Below, in pieces: positions 1-6,210 of a stretch of 9,435 nucleotides of DNA; within the stretch, counting starts at the first letter, position 1, and each line of letters starts with the position of its first letter. The DNA lies in contig CAZIHR010000109.1 of assembly GCA_964538885.1 (NCBI GenBank), positions 1 through 9,435 on the forward strand. The letters run 5' to 3'. The notes under the pieces were generated by a model, which had not been told where the DNA came from, did no database searches, and was given only the letters and a program-made list of their open reading frames with translations. This DNA comes from JAPOPJ01 sp964538885. Lineage in GTDB: Archaea > Thermoproteota > Nitrososphaeria > Nitrososphaerales > Nitrosopumilaceae. Both the position numbers and the translations under genes were made by a program.

Positions 1-11
1 GTGCAGGCTAG
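1..11 (+). CDS. Last codons of an IS110-family transposase (5' part outside the window)
   Basis: GCA GGC TAG at 3-11, preceded by GT at 1-2, aligns with CGT GCC GGT TAG at the end of the right-hand transposase (8707 to 8696 on the - strand). Both read R-A-G-stop. The two differences visible in the coding part are both synonymous third-position changes, as expected if the two genes diverged while under selection for protein sequence. Only three codons are visible, so this copy cannot be judged intact or broken. The call depends entirely on alignment with the other copy. Confidence 0.55.
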
Positions 12-137
12 ACCATTCGCGTCTATCTGCATTTTTCATGGCCTAGCGTCAGCTATAAATCTTATCAATGTGTACTAGGCATGGAACGAAAGCGAATCAC
101 GACAGATTACAATAAAACGGCGGGATGGTTAACATAG
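12..137 (+). ncRNA. Candidate bridge/seeker RNA region of the left IS110 copy (speculative)
   Basis: IS110-family elements use a non-coding RNA to pair with target and donor DNA. In the IS1111 group this RNA is encoded between the transposase stop and the element's 3' end. This 126-nt stretch occupies exactly that position and its last 77 nt are strongly conserved between two copies. I did not find a convincing hairpin by eye, and the subgroup is not established. The assignment is therefore positional inference only. Confidence 0.25.
61..137 (+). repeat. 77-bp terminal repeat of the IS110 element, left copy (inverted relative to 8571-8647)
   Basis: This matches the reverse complement of 8571-8647 at 74 of 77 positions, with perfect runs of 33 and 31 nt. 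The neighbouring inner sequence (27-60) is only about 70% identical, so the terminal block is clearly better conserved than what lies next to it. The block has no good reading frame of its own and sits between the transposase stop and the element boundary. It may be a constrained recombination end, part of a guide-type RNA, or a gene-conversion tract. Confidence 0.9.
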
Positions 138-167
138 GTGCATTTTTACTGTGTTATCTTATTCTGA

Positions 168-203
168 GGCACATTTGGGTTAACTGGTATACATAATGGT
201 TTA
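168..203 (+). promoter_or_regulatory. Shared upstream motif plus TATA-like box ahead of the ATPase gene
   Basis: GGCACATTT, three bases, TTAACTGGT (168-188) is matched at 19 of 21 positions by 3562-3582 upstream of the thioredoxin gene. In both places GGTTTA follows after a similar gap (9 nt here at 198-203, 10 nt there at 3593-3598). The spacing resembles an activator site plus TATA element. If it is used here, transcription would begin around 225-230 and leave a leader of about 50 nt before the ATPase start. Confidence 0.4.
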
Positions 204-251
204 TGTCGCGTCAACCGAGTTCGCGCCAACACCAATTGCAATGTCAAAAAC

Positions 252-258
252 ACATATA
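252..258 (+). promoter_or_regulatory. TATA-like box for the ATPase-PIN operon
   Basis: CATATAG lies about 22-28 nt before the ATG at 280, the distance expected for an archaeal TATA box serving a leaderless transcript. No Shine-Dalgarno sequence is visible directly upstream of the ATG. A second TATA-like site further upstream (198-203) is an alternative. Confidence 0.4.
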
Positions 259-279
259 GCTAAAGACCATGACTAATCT

Positions 280-1443
280 ATGAGATTTAAAGAAATCCAT
301 TTTGAAAATTTTGGCCCCATCAAAACAGGCAAGATCAGCCTAAACAAGATCAATGTCTTCTTTGGACCCAACAACTCTGGAAAGTCATTTACATCAAGAT
401 TTGTTCACGGGATCAACTCGATACCCTTCCCCTCAAAGGTATTGTCAATGTCACTTGTAAAGGAATATCAGCGATCCAAAAAGATAGGTCCACACGATCT
501 GCACCTGCACACCATATTGCATAAATCAGGTATTCCTATTTTTGATATTGTCACACACGGAGCGAATAAATGTTCAATCCACGTAAAATATCCAAGAAAG
601 TTACTAGACTTTACAATCGGTAGAGCACAGAGTAAGAAACATGTTGTAATAAATCGCATACTCCATTTTGCCCTACAGGAATCTGCGAACACGTACGACA
701 GTGTGTATATCCCTGCAGGGCGGATCGGAACAGTTCAATTCTTTACAAGTATCGTACGTATTAGAAATCAATTGCTGAGGGACTTGTTGCATGCTTTTGG
801 AAGTGGCAGATCACTTATGCCTACCAAGATTACTACCAACGATATTCGAAAATTTACACGTTCGGTGGACAGCATGCCAGATTACTTAGAGCAATTTCAC
901 AATATGATCTTGTCATCACAGACAGACGGCCTTGACAAAAACATTCGAAAATGGTTTTCGGATCTGTTTCCAGGTAGTGTAGAACTCTTAGAAAATCCTT
1001 GGGGACTACACAGTCTAGTCTACAAAGATCCTACCGGATTTATCACAGAGCTGGAATCTGCAGGCTCGGGAATAGTCGCCGCATTCCCAATTATCGTCGG
1101 AATGCACTACGTCAAACCAAAAGGAACATTGATTGTCGAGGAACCCGAAGTGCATTTAGAACCATCCAAGCAATTGAAGCTTCTTGAAACGCTGCAAGAC
1201 ATGGCTTATTCTAAAAATGTCAATCTGATATTCACTACACACAGCGATTATGTTGTTAGAAAATTATTGGCTTTGGTAAGTAGACAAAAGATCAAGCATT
1301 CTGATCTGAACCTGTATTACTTTGAACGCATCGATGGCGCTACCACTACAATCAAGCATCTTAAAGTAGATAAGAACGGTGAGTCCAAACAACCTACTTT
1401 TGAAAAAGCAATTGATCAACTGATTTCCGAATTTTCGAGATAG
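280..1443 (+). CDS. OLD/AAA_15-type ABC ATPase, partner of the downstream PIN nuclease
   Basis: This 387-aa protein is a single-domain ABC-class (SMC/OLD-like) ATPase. It starts with the typical beta strand RFKEIHFENFGPI. Walker A is GPNNSGKS (29-36), a YIPAGR motif common in AAA_15 proteins is at 143-148, the ABC signature-like ESAGSG is at 259-264, Walker B is TLIVEEPE (283-290) followed by VHLEP, and the switch histidine is in TTHSDYV (319-325, H321). The region 37-255 replaces the long coiled coil of SMC proteins and probably forms the helical insertion. The C-terminal part (from about 340) resembles the tail of AAA_15 ATPases and contains no TOPRIM or other nuclease domain. The ATG follows a TATA-like box by about 22 nt. 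The PIN gene begins one base after its stop, so the two are almost certainly cotranslated. ATPases of this class act as sensors that control a separate nuclease in several prokaryotic defence systems. That role here is inference. Confidence 0.88.
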   Translation: MRFKEIHFENFGPIKTGKISLNKINVFFGPNNSGKSFTSRFVHGINSIPFPSKVLSMSLVKEYQRSKKIGPHDLHLHTILHKSGIPIFDIVTHGANKCSIHVKYPRKLLDFTIGRAQSKKHVVINRILHFALQESANTYDSVYIPAGRIGTVQFFTSIVRIRNQLLRDLLHAFGSGRSLMPTKITTNDIRKFTRSVDSMPDYLEQFHNMILSSQTDGLDKNIRKWFSDLFPGSVELLENPWGLHSLVYKDPTGFITELESAGSGIVAAFPIIVGMHYVKPKGTLIVEEPEVHLEPSKQLKLLETLQDMAYSKNVNLIFTTHSDYVVRKLLALVSRQKIKHSDLNLYYFERIDGATTTIKHLKVDKNGESKQPTFEKAIDQLISEFSR

Positions 1444-1444
1444 A

Positions 1445-2002
1445 TTGATCAAGAAAAAAGATATCGGGTTGGTTGTAGACACCAACATTCTCATTGACAT
1501 TATTGAATCATCGGACCCATCTGCCACGTTTATCCAGCAACTTGTGGACTGGATCAAAAAAATTGTCTCAGGAATGGATTCACATCCGCATGGTAAGAAG
1601 GTAACTCTTTTTGTAGATAAACGAGTACTTGATGACTACTCTACAGGTCTTTCCCACTCTGGAAATAAACAGAGTGGAAAGCAGATACGCTATATTTTCG
1701 AGAAAAATACTAGCATCATACGATCGGTCGTTTCTGATTACGACATTGATTTGTCTCTCAGAATGATTTCTAAAGGGCAAATGACCCCTGCTTCTAAACG
1801 TCGGGTGTCGGATCGAAGTGATGAAAAGTTCTTTGTCTTGCTGGAGCACATTTTGAATAATCGAGGGTGGAAAGATTGGGCAATAATATTAGCATCCCGT
1901 GACAAGACCACTTTTTATAACATCAGAGATCACATAGGGCATGTCAAAAAACTCTGTCTTGTTAATTCTAAAAGCCAGCTGGACCAAACCATTGAATGTT
2001 GA
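1445..2002 (+). CDS. PIN-domain ribonuclease, effector candidate of the ATPase-PIN module
   Basis: This 185-aa protein has a PIN fold. It opens with the hallmark strand and first catalytic acid VVDTNILID (D12), followed by an acidic pair in RVLDDY (D63/D64), an acidic cluster in SDRSDEKFF (D123, D126), and ILASRDKTTF (D153) near the end of the domain. These four positions fit the metal-binding set of PIN nucleases, so it is probably an active Mg/Mn-dependent RNase. The chosen start is TTG at 1445, one base after the ATPase stop codon. The next in-frame methionine lies beyond the catalytic DTN, so a later start would destroy the domain. No VapB-like antitoxin is next to it; the only tightly linked partner is the ATPase. 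It could be an effector switched on by the ATPase, or a toxin restrained by it. There is no signal peptide or membrane segment. Confidence 0.82.
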   Translation: MIKKKDIGLVVDTNILIDIIESSDPSATFIQQLVDWIKKIVSGMDSHPHGKKVTLFVDKRVLDDYSTGLSHSGNKQSGKQIRYIFEKNTSIIRSVVSDYDIDLSLRMISKGQMTPASKRRVSDRSDEKFFVLLEHILNNRGWKDWAIILASRDKTTFYNIRDHIGHVKKLCLVNSKSQLDQTIEC

Positions 2003-2069
2003 CGGACACATTAGCAAATACGGTTGACTACGTATCCTCATTCCCGTGAAGTCATCATCGTGTAGAGTA

Positions 2070-2085
2070 GAGATTATGCGTAATC
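2070..2085 (+). repeat. Left terminal inverted repeat of the IS5-like element
   Basis: GAGATTATGCGTAATC pairs with the complement of 3472-3487 with one mismatch. Including the flanking TA the match is 17/18. It lies 104 nt before the first transposase start codon. Confidence 0.75.
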
Positions 2086-2173
2086 GCAATATTAGGTCAT
2101 ATTTCATCTAGCAATTAATCAATAAAACGCGATCAAAAGATCCATTGCCAAGTATAATAGACACAGTGTGAAA

Positions 2174-3323
2174 ATGAGGGAAAAACAACTCAAGGCCAAG
2201 ATAGTAAAGCTTGAACAAGCTAACTCAAAGCTTGAAAGGAATAACTCAAAGCTCAAAGAACAACTTGCACGCGAAGATGCATTATAGAATAGAGTTTGGT
2301 AAAATAAGACACACATCCCCCATGTCAACCAAATTTCTTCATACGTTGGAAATGCTAGACAGCATAATAACAAATTCTGACATTCTATATGTACTCACAA
2401 GAACTCACAAAGATCTATTTGATGATACGCTTGCGGATCTGCAACAGAAAATCAAAGAATCAAATGATATGCCAATGATGATAAAAATAGTGACTCTGGG
2501 AACCAATGCAAACTGTACGTGCGACACTTTTTACTACTTGGTATGATACGCAGGATACCTAGCACAACACAACATGCACTGGGTGCGTTCTTTGGAATCG
2601 ACCAGAGTACAGTATCCAGATATTTACAGCTTGCAATCAGTTATGATGATAAAATTTACCCGATACCAAACAACATAACAGACTATACTGCCACCGTAAA
2701 AACCGAAAAAGAACTAAGATAATACCTGGCAGAGACGGGGGCGAGGTTACTGCAGATGGTACCAATGTAGAGACCACCCGCCCGCAGAAAAAAACAGAAC
2801 GCAAAAAACAGTACTCTGGGAAAAAGAAAATATTTGCAATAAACACGGCCATGATGATAAACAAATATAGACACATCATTAGACTAGTGATTCTCGTGAA
2901 GGGAGCTGTCATGACCTCAAGGTTCTGACAGAGGGAATGCCCGATTTTGGAAAGTGGGCTGACCGCATGATAAGTGGAGATCATATGCCAAAAGCACATC
3001 GCATACGACTAAACGCAGACGGCGGCTATATGGGAATACAAAACCATTTTCTTGGAATTACTGTTAAGCTGCCACACAAAAAGCCCAAGGTCGGCGAGCT
3101 CTCTGCCACCAAAAAGGTGCAAAACAAGGCACGCTCTCAAAAGCGAATTTCAGTCGAGCATGTGTTTGCACATGTAAAAAATTGGAAGCTCATATCCGGA
3201 ATATATGAGGGTACTGCAGAGGAGTTCAACATGGAATTTAATGGAATATGCGGCCTGTACAACAAGCGGAAGATGTGGCAGGATGACACCTATAATCGTT
3301 GGAAAAATAAAATAATGAATTAA
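2174..3323 (+). pseudogene. IS5-family (DDE) transposase, broken by several frameshifts
   Basis: A DDE transposase can be followed across changing frames. It has a coiled-coil N-terminus (ATG 2174, stop 2287), then a helical region (2277 to about 2475). A helix-turn-helix with HALGAFFGIDQSTVSRYL follows (about 2476-2722), then a catalytic segment with VTADGTNVE (first Asp) and KTERKKQYSGKKK (about 2715-2885). The last segment (about 2886-3323) has NADGGYMGI (second Asp) and RISVEHVFAHVKNWKLI (catalytic Glu). All three D-D-E residues survive, but frame changes near 2280, 2475, 2715 and 2885 interrupt the gene. Some IS5 elements use one programmed frameshift between two ORFs. Three or four shifts are too many for that, so decay is the better explanation. 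No intact related transposase is visible in this window. Confidence 0.85.
2207..2269 (+). repeat. Three 21-bp tandem units encoding coiled-coil heptads
   Basis: Three successive 21-nt units (2207-2227, 2228-2248, 2249-2269) each begin AAGCT and encode seven residues: KLEQANS, KLERNNS, KLKEQLA. Units one and two are 16/21 identical. The period equals one coiled-coil heptad, with leucine at a constant position. It forms the N-terminal coiled coil of the decayed IS5 transposase. Confidence 0.7.
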
Positions 3324-3357
3324 GAGCAATACATTTGAAAATTATTTTGATGCACAA

Positions 3358-3475
3358 GACTGCGCACAATTTTTTATTTTGACAGCTTTGAATCACATAA
3401 TGTGGTGTAATTGTACATTGGACTTTGCACCCATGCTATCCATGTCTTTGATTGCGCAAATTTTTTTAGTTGATT
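3358..3475 (+). repeat. Subterminal imperfect direct repeats near the right end of the IS5-like element
   Basis: A 26-nt sequence starting GACTGCGCACAATTTTTTAT (3358-3383) recurs as one starting GATTGCGCAAATTTTTTTAG (3450-3475), with a few mismatches and a 92-nt offset. The second copy runs into the right terminal inverted repeat. They may be transposase binding sites, or simply a partial duplication within T-rich DNA. The rest of the non-coding stretch 3324-3561 shows no gene that I can recognise. Confidence 0.5.
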
Positions 3476-3487
3476 ACGCATAAACTC
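3472..3487 (-). repeat. Right terminal inverted repeat of the IS5-like element
   Basis: The complement reads GAGTTTATGCGTAATC and matches the left end 2070-2085 at 15/16. TA directly follows at 3488-3489, mirroring TA before the left end. Confidence 0.75.
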
Positions 3488-3561
3488 TATTGACCACATT
3501 CAAATTTCAAATCAAGTTATAATACGTGAGCCCAAACCGCCTCCGTAATGACGTGGCTTGT

Positions 3562-3600
3562 GGCACATTTCGCTTAACTGGTTTGTGGGCATAGGTTTAA
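3562..3600 (+). promoter_or_regulatory. Thioredoxin promoter with upstream motif and TATA-like box
   Basis: GGCACATTT, three bases, TTAACTGGT (3562-3582) is followed by a TATA-like GGTTTAAG (3593-3600), whose centre is about 28 nt before the GTG start at 3625. That geometry fits a leaderless transcript with an upstream activator or BRE-type site. The same motif and a similar GGTTTA spacing occur at 168-203. Confidence 0.5.
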
Positions 3601-3624
3601 GAGAATGTACATCAAAGCAAATCA

Positions 3625-4023
3625 GTGGACGAAGATCCGGAAATAGAAAGAATAAAACAGAAAAAATTGGCGGATATGCTCAAGCAGCAACATCAACCAG
3701 AGCCCAAATCTGGAATTGTAGATCTTGATGGACATAACTTTGATCAGATAATTTCTTCTGATGGTCCCACATTGGTGGACTTTTGGGCTGAGTGGTGTGG
3801 CCCGTGCAGAATGATGCATCCCGTATTTGAGAATATGTCAAAAAAATACACACACATAAAATTTGCCAGAGTCAACGTAGATCAGAATCAGAATATTGCA
3901 ATGCGATTTGGAGTACAGTCCATACCTACATTTATCGTGTTCAAGTCTGGGCAGGCAGTAGATAAAATGATGGGTGCGGTGGGAGAACCGGGAATTCACA
4001 TGATCTGCCAAAAATATTCCTAG
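3625..4023 (+). CDS. trxA: Thioredoxin with charged N-terminal extension
   Basis: This 132-aa cytoplasmic thiol-disulfide oxidoreductase has the active site WCGPC (57-61) inside VDFWAEWCGPCRMM and the cis-proline loop SIPTF (P101). Strand IVFKSG follows, then a GAVGE stretch before the last helix. About 30 residues precede the thioredoxin fold; they are highly charged and helical (DEDPEIERIKQKKLADML), making the protein longer than a minimal thioredoxin of about 105 aa. The start is GTG at 3625; the ATG at 3605 is out of frame. A TATA-like box lies about 28 nt upstream. Its stop TAG (4021-4023) overlaps the stop of the convergent aIF5B gene within one CTAG. It probably reduces protein disulfides using thioredoxin reductase encoded elsewhere. 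Confidence 0.93.
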   Translation: MDEDPEIERIKQKKLADMLKQQHQPEPKSGIVDLDGHNFDQIISSDGPTLVDFWAEWCGPCRMMHPVFENMSKKYTHIKFARVNVDQNQNIAMRFGVQSIPTFIVFKSGQAVDKMMGAVGEPGIHMICQKYS

Positions 4024-5801
4024 TATGCGTATGCCGCGTCTTTGCCTCTCTGAATCTGTACTATCTCTGAAAGTACAGCTTGTTCTTCGGAACTCATCTT
4101 GTGCAGGAACTTTCCTAGTAGAATCTTCGCCTCATGAGAATGCGGAAGTGTGTAAAATACATCCTCCTCAAACACCTGTCTGCCAACAGTCACATTTTGT
4201 ACAGAGCATGCCACCTCTTGTCCCGTATTTGCAGTTGTAACCGTCTTTCCATCATGCTGCATCTGGTGAACCGTACCAACTTTGCGGCCCTCACTATTCA
4301 TGAATGGGACCTTTTGTCGCAGAGTCCCCACATCCACTCTGATTCCAAATACAGCCGGATTGTTATTCCTAAAGACGTATCCTTTTAGAAATGTAAACTT
4401 TGAGATAGGAGTTATCTCGGCAAATATGGAATCTTCTTCATGTGCAGTGTCAGTTTGGACCCACTCATTATAACTGTCAATAAGGCTGTAGATGACTTTG
4501 TCCTCGAAAATTTTGACGAATTTGTTCTCTGCCTCTTCCTTTGCATCAGGTAGTACTCGAACATTAAATGCAAGCACTACGCCTAGGTGTCTGTCATTTT
4601 CCTTGATGGCTCTTGCTTCCATGATGTCTCTTCTGGTAACGGGACCAATGTCTGCCTTTGCCACAGGTACATGTGAGCGTTTGAGCATCTCAATTATAGC
4701 TTCAAGAGAGCCAATTGTGTCGCATCTGAGTGTTATGCCGCTTGTTTTGGTATCTACAAAAACTGATTTCATCTCAGATTCTATCTGACGTGTAAATTTG
4801 TTTACATCCGCCTCATCTGCAGCAATATATAGAGTGCTTCCGGGAAGCACACCGTCCAGATCCGGTGAGGCAATCTTGAGACCGGCAGCTGCATTCACTT
4901 GCTGTACTGACTTGAACTTGTCTCTTGGATCACGCATCTCATCTAGAGGCTTTGGCAGTAGTATTGCTTTGGGTTTTGCAACTATTATGGAATCTCTTTT
5001 TGCCACAACTATACTGTCGCCTTTTTTGATTGTACCGTCAATCAAGATGATGTTTGCAGTCTGACCCAATCCTACTTCGTCGTTTACTTCCAGTACTATT
5101 CCGCGCGGATCCTTCTCCTGTTGCTCTAGTCGTTGTTTCAAATATTGTTGTGTAAGACCTACAAGCACCGCCAAAAGCTCTGGAATACCTACTCCTGAAC
5201 GTGCCGAGATGGGCACTATTGAGACCTCGGATTTAAAGTCTTTAACACGATAAAATGCCTCTGATCTGTATCCGAGAATTGAAAGTGTTCCTACAACATC
5301 GTAAATCTTTTGATCCAAGTCTGTCTGAATTGAGGCATCCTGCTCCTTGATTGCTTGGGAGATAAATTTAGTGTCAGATTTTCGCCAGCCTGGCAACTGG
5401 TCACACTTGTTTAGTGCCACCACAAACGGCACTTTTCTACTCTGGAGTATCTGTAGACTCTCGTTTGTCTGTGGTTGAAATCCCCTGTTTACATCCACCA
5501 CTAGTATGGCAATATCAGCAGCGGAGCCACCTCTGGCCCTCAAATTTGTAAATACTTCGTGTCCCGGCGTGTCAATCACCATTATTCCTGGAACTTGACT
5601 TTCTGATTCTTCCAGTTTTTTGTATAGTGGGCCGCATGTCTTCTTGATGGTATGTGTAGGAAGAAAGCTTGCTCCAATATGTTGGGTTATCCCTCCTGCT
5701 TCACGATCCTGTACACCGGTACCACGTATTCTATCCAAAAGTGATGTTTTTCCCGAGTCTACATGACCTAGGACTGCCACAATGGGTTGACGTATGGGCA
5801 A
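4020..5801 (-). CDS. infB: Translation initiation factor aIF5B (archaeal IF2)
   Basis: This is a 593-aa translational GTPase of normal archaeal IF5B length that promotes ribosomal subunit joining. G1 is GHVDSGKT (12-19), with Ser where many family members have His. The switch I region is GGITQHIGA (36-44), G3 is DTPGH (77-81), G4 is NKCD (131-134) and G5 is ISARSG (198-203). A beta-barrel domain II follows from about 230, domain III from about 340, and a C-terminal barrel from about 460 containing KGYVFRNNNPAVFGIRV. The start is TTG at 5801, six bases after the NDK stop. The only upstream in-frame codons are two sense codons followed by a stop, so no earlier start is possible. It is last in the operon, and its stop overlaps that of thioredoxin on the other strand. 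Confidence 0.97.
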   Translation of the reverse strand: MPIRQPIVAVLGHVDSGKTSLLDRIRGTGVQDREAGGITQHIGASFLPTHTIKKTCGPLYKKLEESESQVPGIMVIDTPGHEVFTNLRARGGSAADIAILVVDVNRGFQPQTNESLQILQSRKVPFVVALNKCDQLPGWRKSDTKFISQAIKEQDASIQTDLDQKIYDVVGTLSILGYRSEAFYRVKDFKSEVSIVPISARSGVGIPELLAVLVGLTQQYLKQRLEQQEKDPRGIVLEVNDEVGLGQTANIILIDGTIKKGDSIVVAKRDSIIVAKPKAILLPKPLDEMRDPRDKFKSVQQVNAAAGLKIASPDLDGVLPGSTLYIAADEADVNKFTRQIESEMKSVFVDTKTSGITLRCDTIGSLEAIIEMLKRSHVPVAKADIGPVTRRDIMEARAIKENDRHLGVVLAFNVRVLPDAKEEAENKFVKIFEDKVIYSLIDSYNEWVQTDTAHEEDSIFAEITPISKFTFLKGYVFRNNNPAVFGIRVDVGTLRQKVPFMNSEGRKVGTVHQMQHDGKTVTTANTGQEVACSVQNVTVGRQVFEEDVFYTLPHSHEAKILLGKFLHKMSSEEQAVLSEIVQIQRGKDAAYAY

Positions 5802-5807
5802 ACCGGT

Positions 5808-6209
5808 TCACTCAAATGCTACCCTCGACTCGTACTCGAAACTTTTTTGCGAGTCTGATGCGTGAATTATATTGTCACTGAATCCAAGTCCAAAGTCGCC
5901 TCTGATGGAGCCTGGTGCGGCTTCGAAGGATTTTGTTGCACCAACCATTATTCTTGTTGTGGCAATGGCATTATTCCCCTCAATGATTGCAGCTACTACT
6001 GGACCCGACGTGATAAATGCTGTCAGCTCTTCAAAGAAAGGCTTGTCTTTGTGTACGCTGTAAAAGTTCCTGGCCTGTTCCATTGTGAATACAAACATAC
6101 GTAACTTGAGAATTTTGAATCCCTTCTGCTCGAATCGTGCCACAACTTGACCGACAAGTCCCCTTGCCACAGCATCCGGTTTTATGATGAATAGTGTCTG
6201 CTCTGCCAA
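5808..6209 (-). CDS. ndk: Nucleoside diphosphate kinase
   Basis: This 133-aa enzyme transfers the gamma phosphate from ATP to other NDPs through a phosphohistidine. The N-terminus TLFIIKPDAVARGLVG is diagnostic (K10), and the catalytic histidine is H116 in SDNIIHASDS. The SIRGDFG segment (101-107) of the nucleotide site is present. The family consensus around the active site is NxxHGSDS; here Gly is Ala. The start is TTG at 6209, one base after the L24e stop codon; the frame upstream is L24e sequence. Placement between L24e and aIF5B matches the conserved archaeal L7Ae-S28e-L24e-NDK-IF5B order. Confidence 0.97.
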   Translation of the reverse strand: MAEQTLFIIKPDAVARGLVGQVVARFEQKGFKILKLRMFVFTMEQARNFYSVHKDKPFFEELTAFITSGPVVAAIIEGNNAIATTRIMVGATKSFEAAPGSIRGDFGLGFSDNIIHASDSQKSFEYESRVAFE

Positions 6210-6210
6210 T

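Larger units (their letters stand above)
1..137 (+). mobile_element. 3' end of an IS110-family insertion sequence (cut by the window edge)
   Basis: The reverse complement of 8571-8706 aligns along this whole stretch with one single-base gap. The match is strongest at 61-137 (74/77), weaker at 27-60 (24/34), and good again across the transposase stop codon at 1-15 (13/15). Similarity ends abruptly after AACATAG at 137, as it does at 8571 in the other copy, so 137 is taken as the element boundary. The right-hand copy carries a recognisable IS110-type transposase reading toward this end, so this segment is the equivalent 3' terminus of a second, diverged copy whose body lies left of the window. 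It consists of the transposase stop plus about 126 nt of non-coding DNA. Assignment to the IS110 family rests on the other copy. Confidence 0.72.
2070..3487 (+). mobile_element. Degenerate IS5-family insertion sequence, 1418 bp
   Basis: The element is bounded by imperfect terminal inverted repeats, GAGATTATGCGTAATC at 2070-2085 and the complement of GAGTTTATGCGTAATC at 3472-3487 (15/16). TA lies directly outside each end (2068-2069 and 3488-3489), consistent with the short TA-type target duplication of some IS5 subgroups. Inside is a frameshifted DDE transposase (2174-3323), with about 104 nt of non-coding DNA on the left and 164 nt on the right. The element is somewhat long for IS5 because of these flanks. 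It appears immobile by itself but could be moved by a related transposase. Confidence 0.72.

Noticed and set aside
61..137. CRISPR repeat or array
   Set aside because: There are only two copies, in opposite orientation and 8.4 kb apart, with no regular repeat-spacer pattern anywhere in the window.
196..276. A 26-codon ATG reading frame upstream of the ATPase gene
   Set aside because: It overlaps both proposed TATA-like boxes, resembles no family I know and has no supporting ribosome-binding site. It is probably leader or promoter DNA.
1445..2002. A classical VapBC toxin-antitoxin pair
   Set aside because: The PIN gene is larger than a usual VapC (about 130 aa) and the adjacent upstream gene is a 387-aa ATPase, not a small DNA-binding antitoxin.
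2174..3323. A functional IS5 transposase made by programmed frameshifting
   Set aside because: At least three changes of frame in addition to the overlap at 2277-2287 are needed, including one beyond the first catalytic Asp. Known IS5 members use at most one programmed shift.
3488..3561. A tRNA or small RNA gene between the IS5-like element and the thioredoxin promoter
   Set aside because: No cloverleaf arms, T-loop consensus or stable hairpin could be found by eye. Only AT-rich sequence with a possible TATA-like GTTATAATACG is visible.
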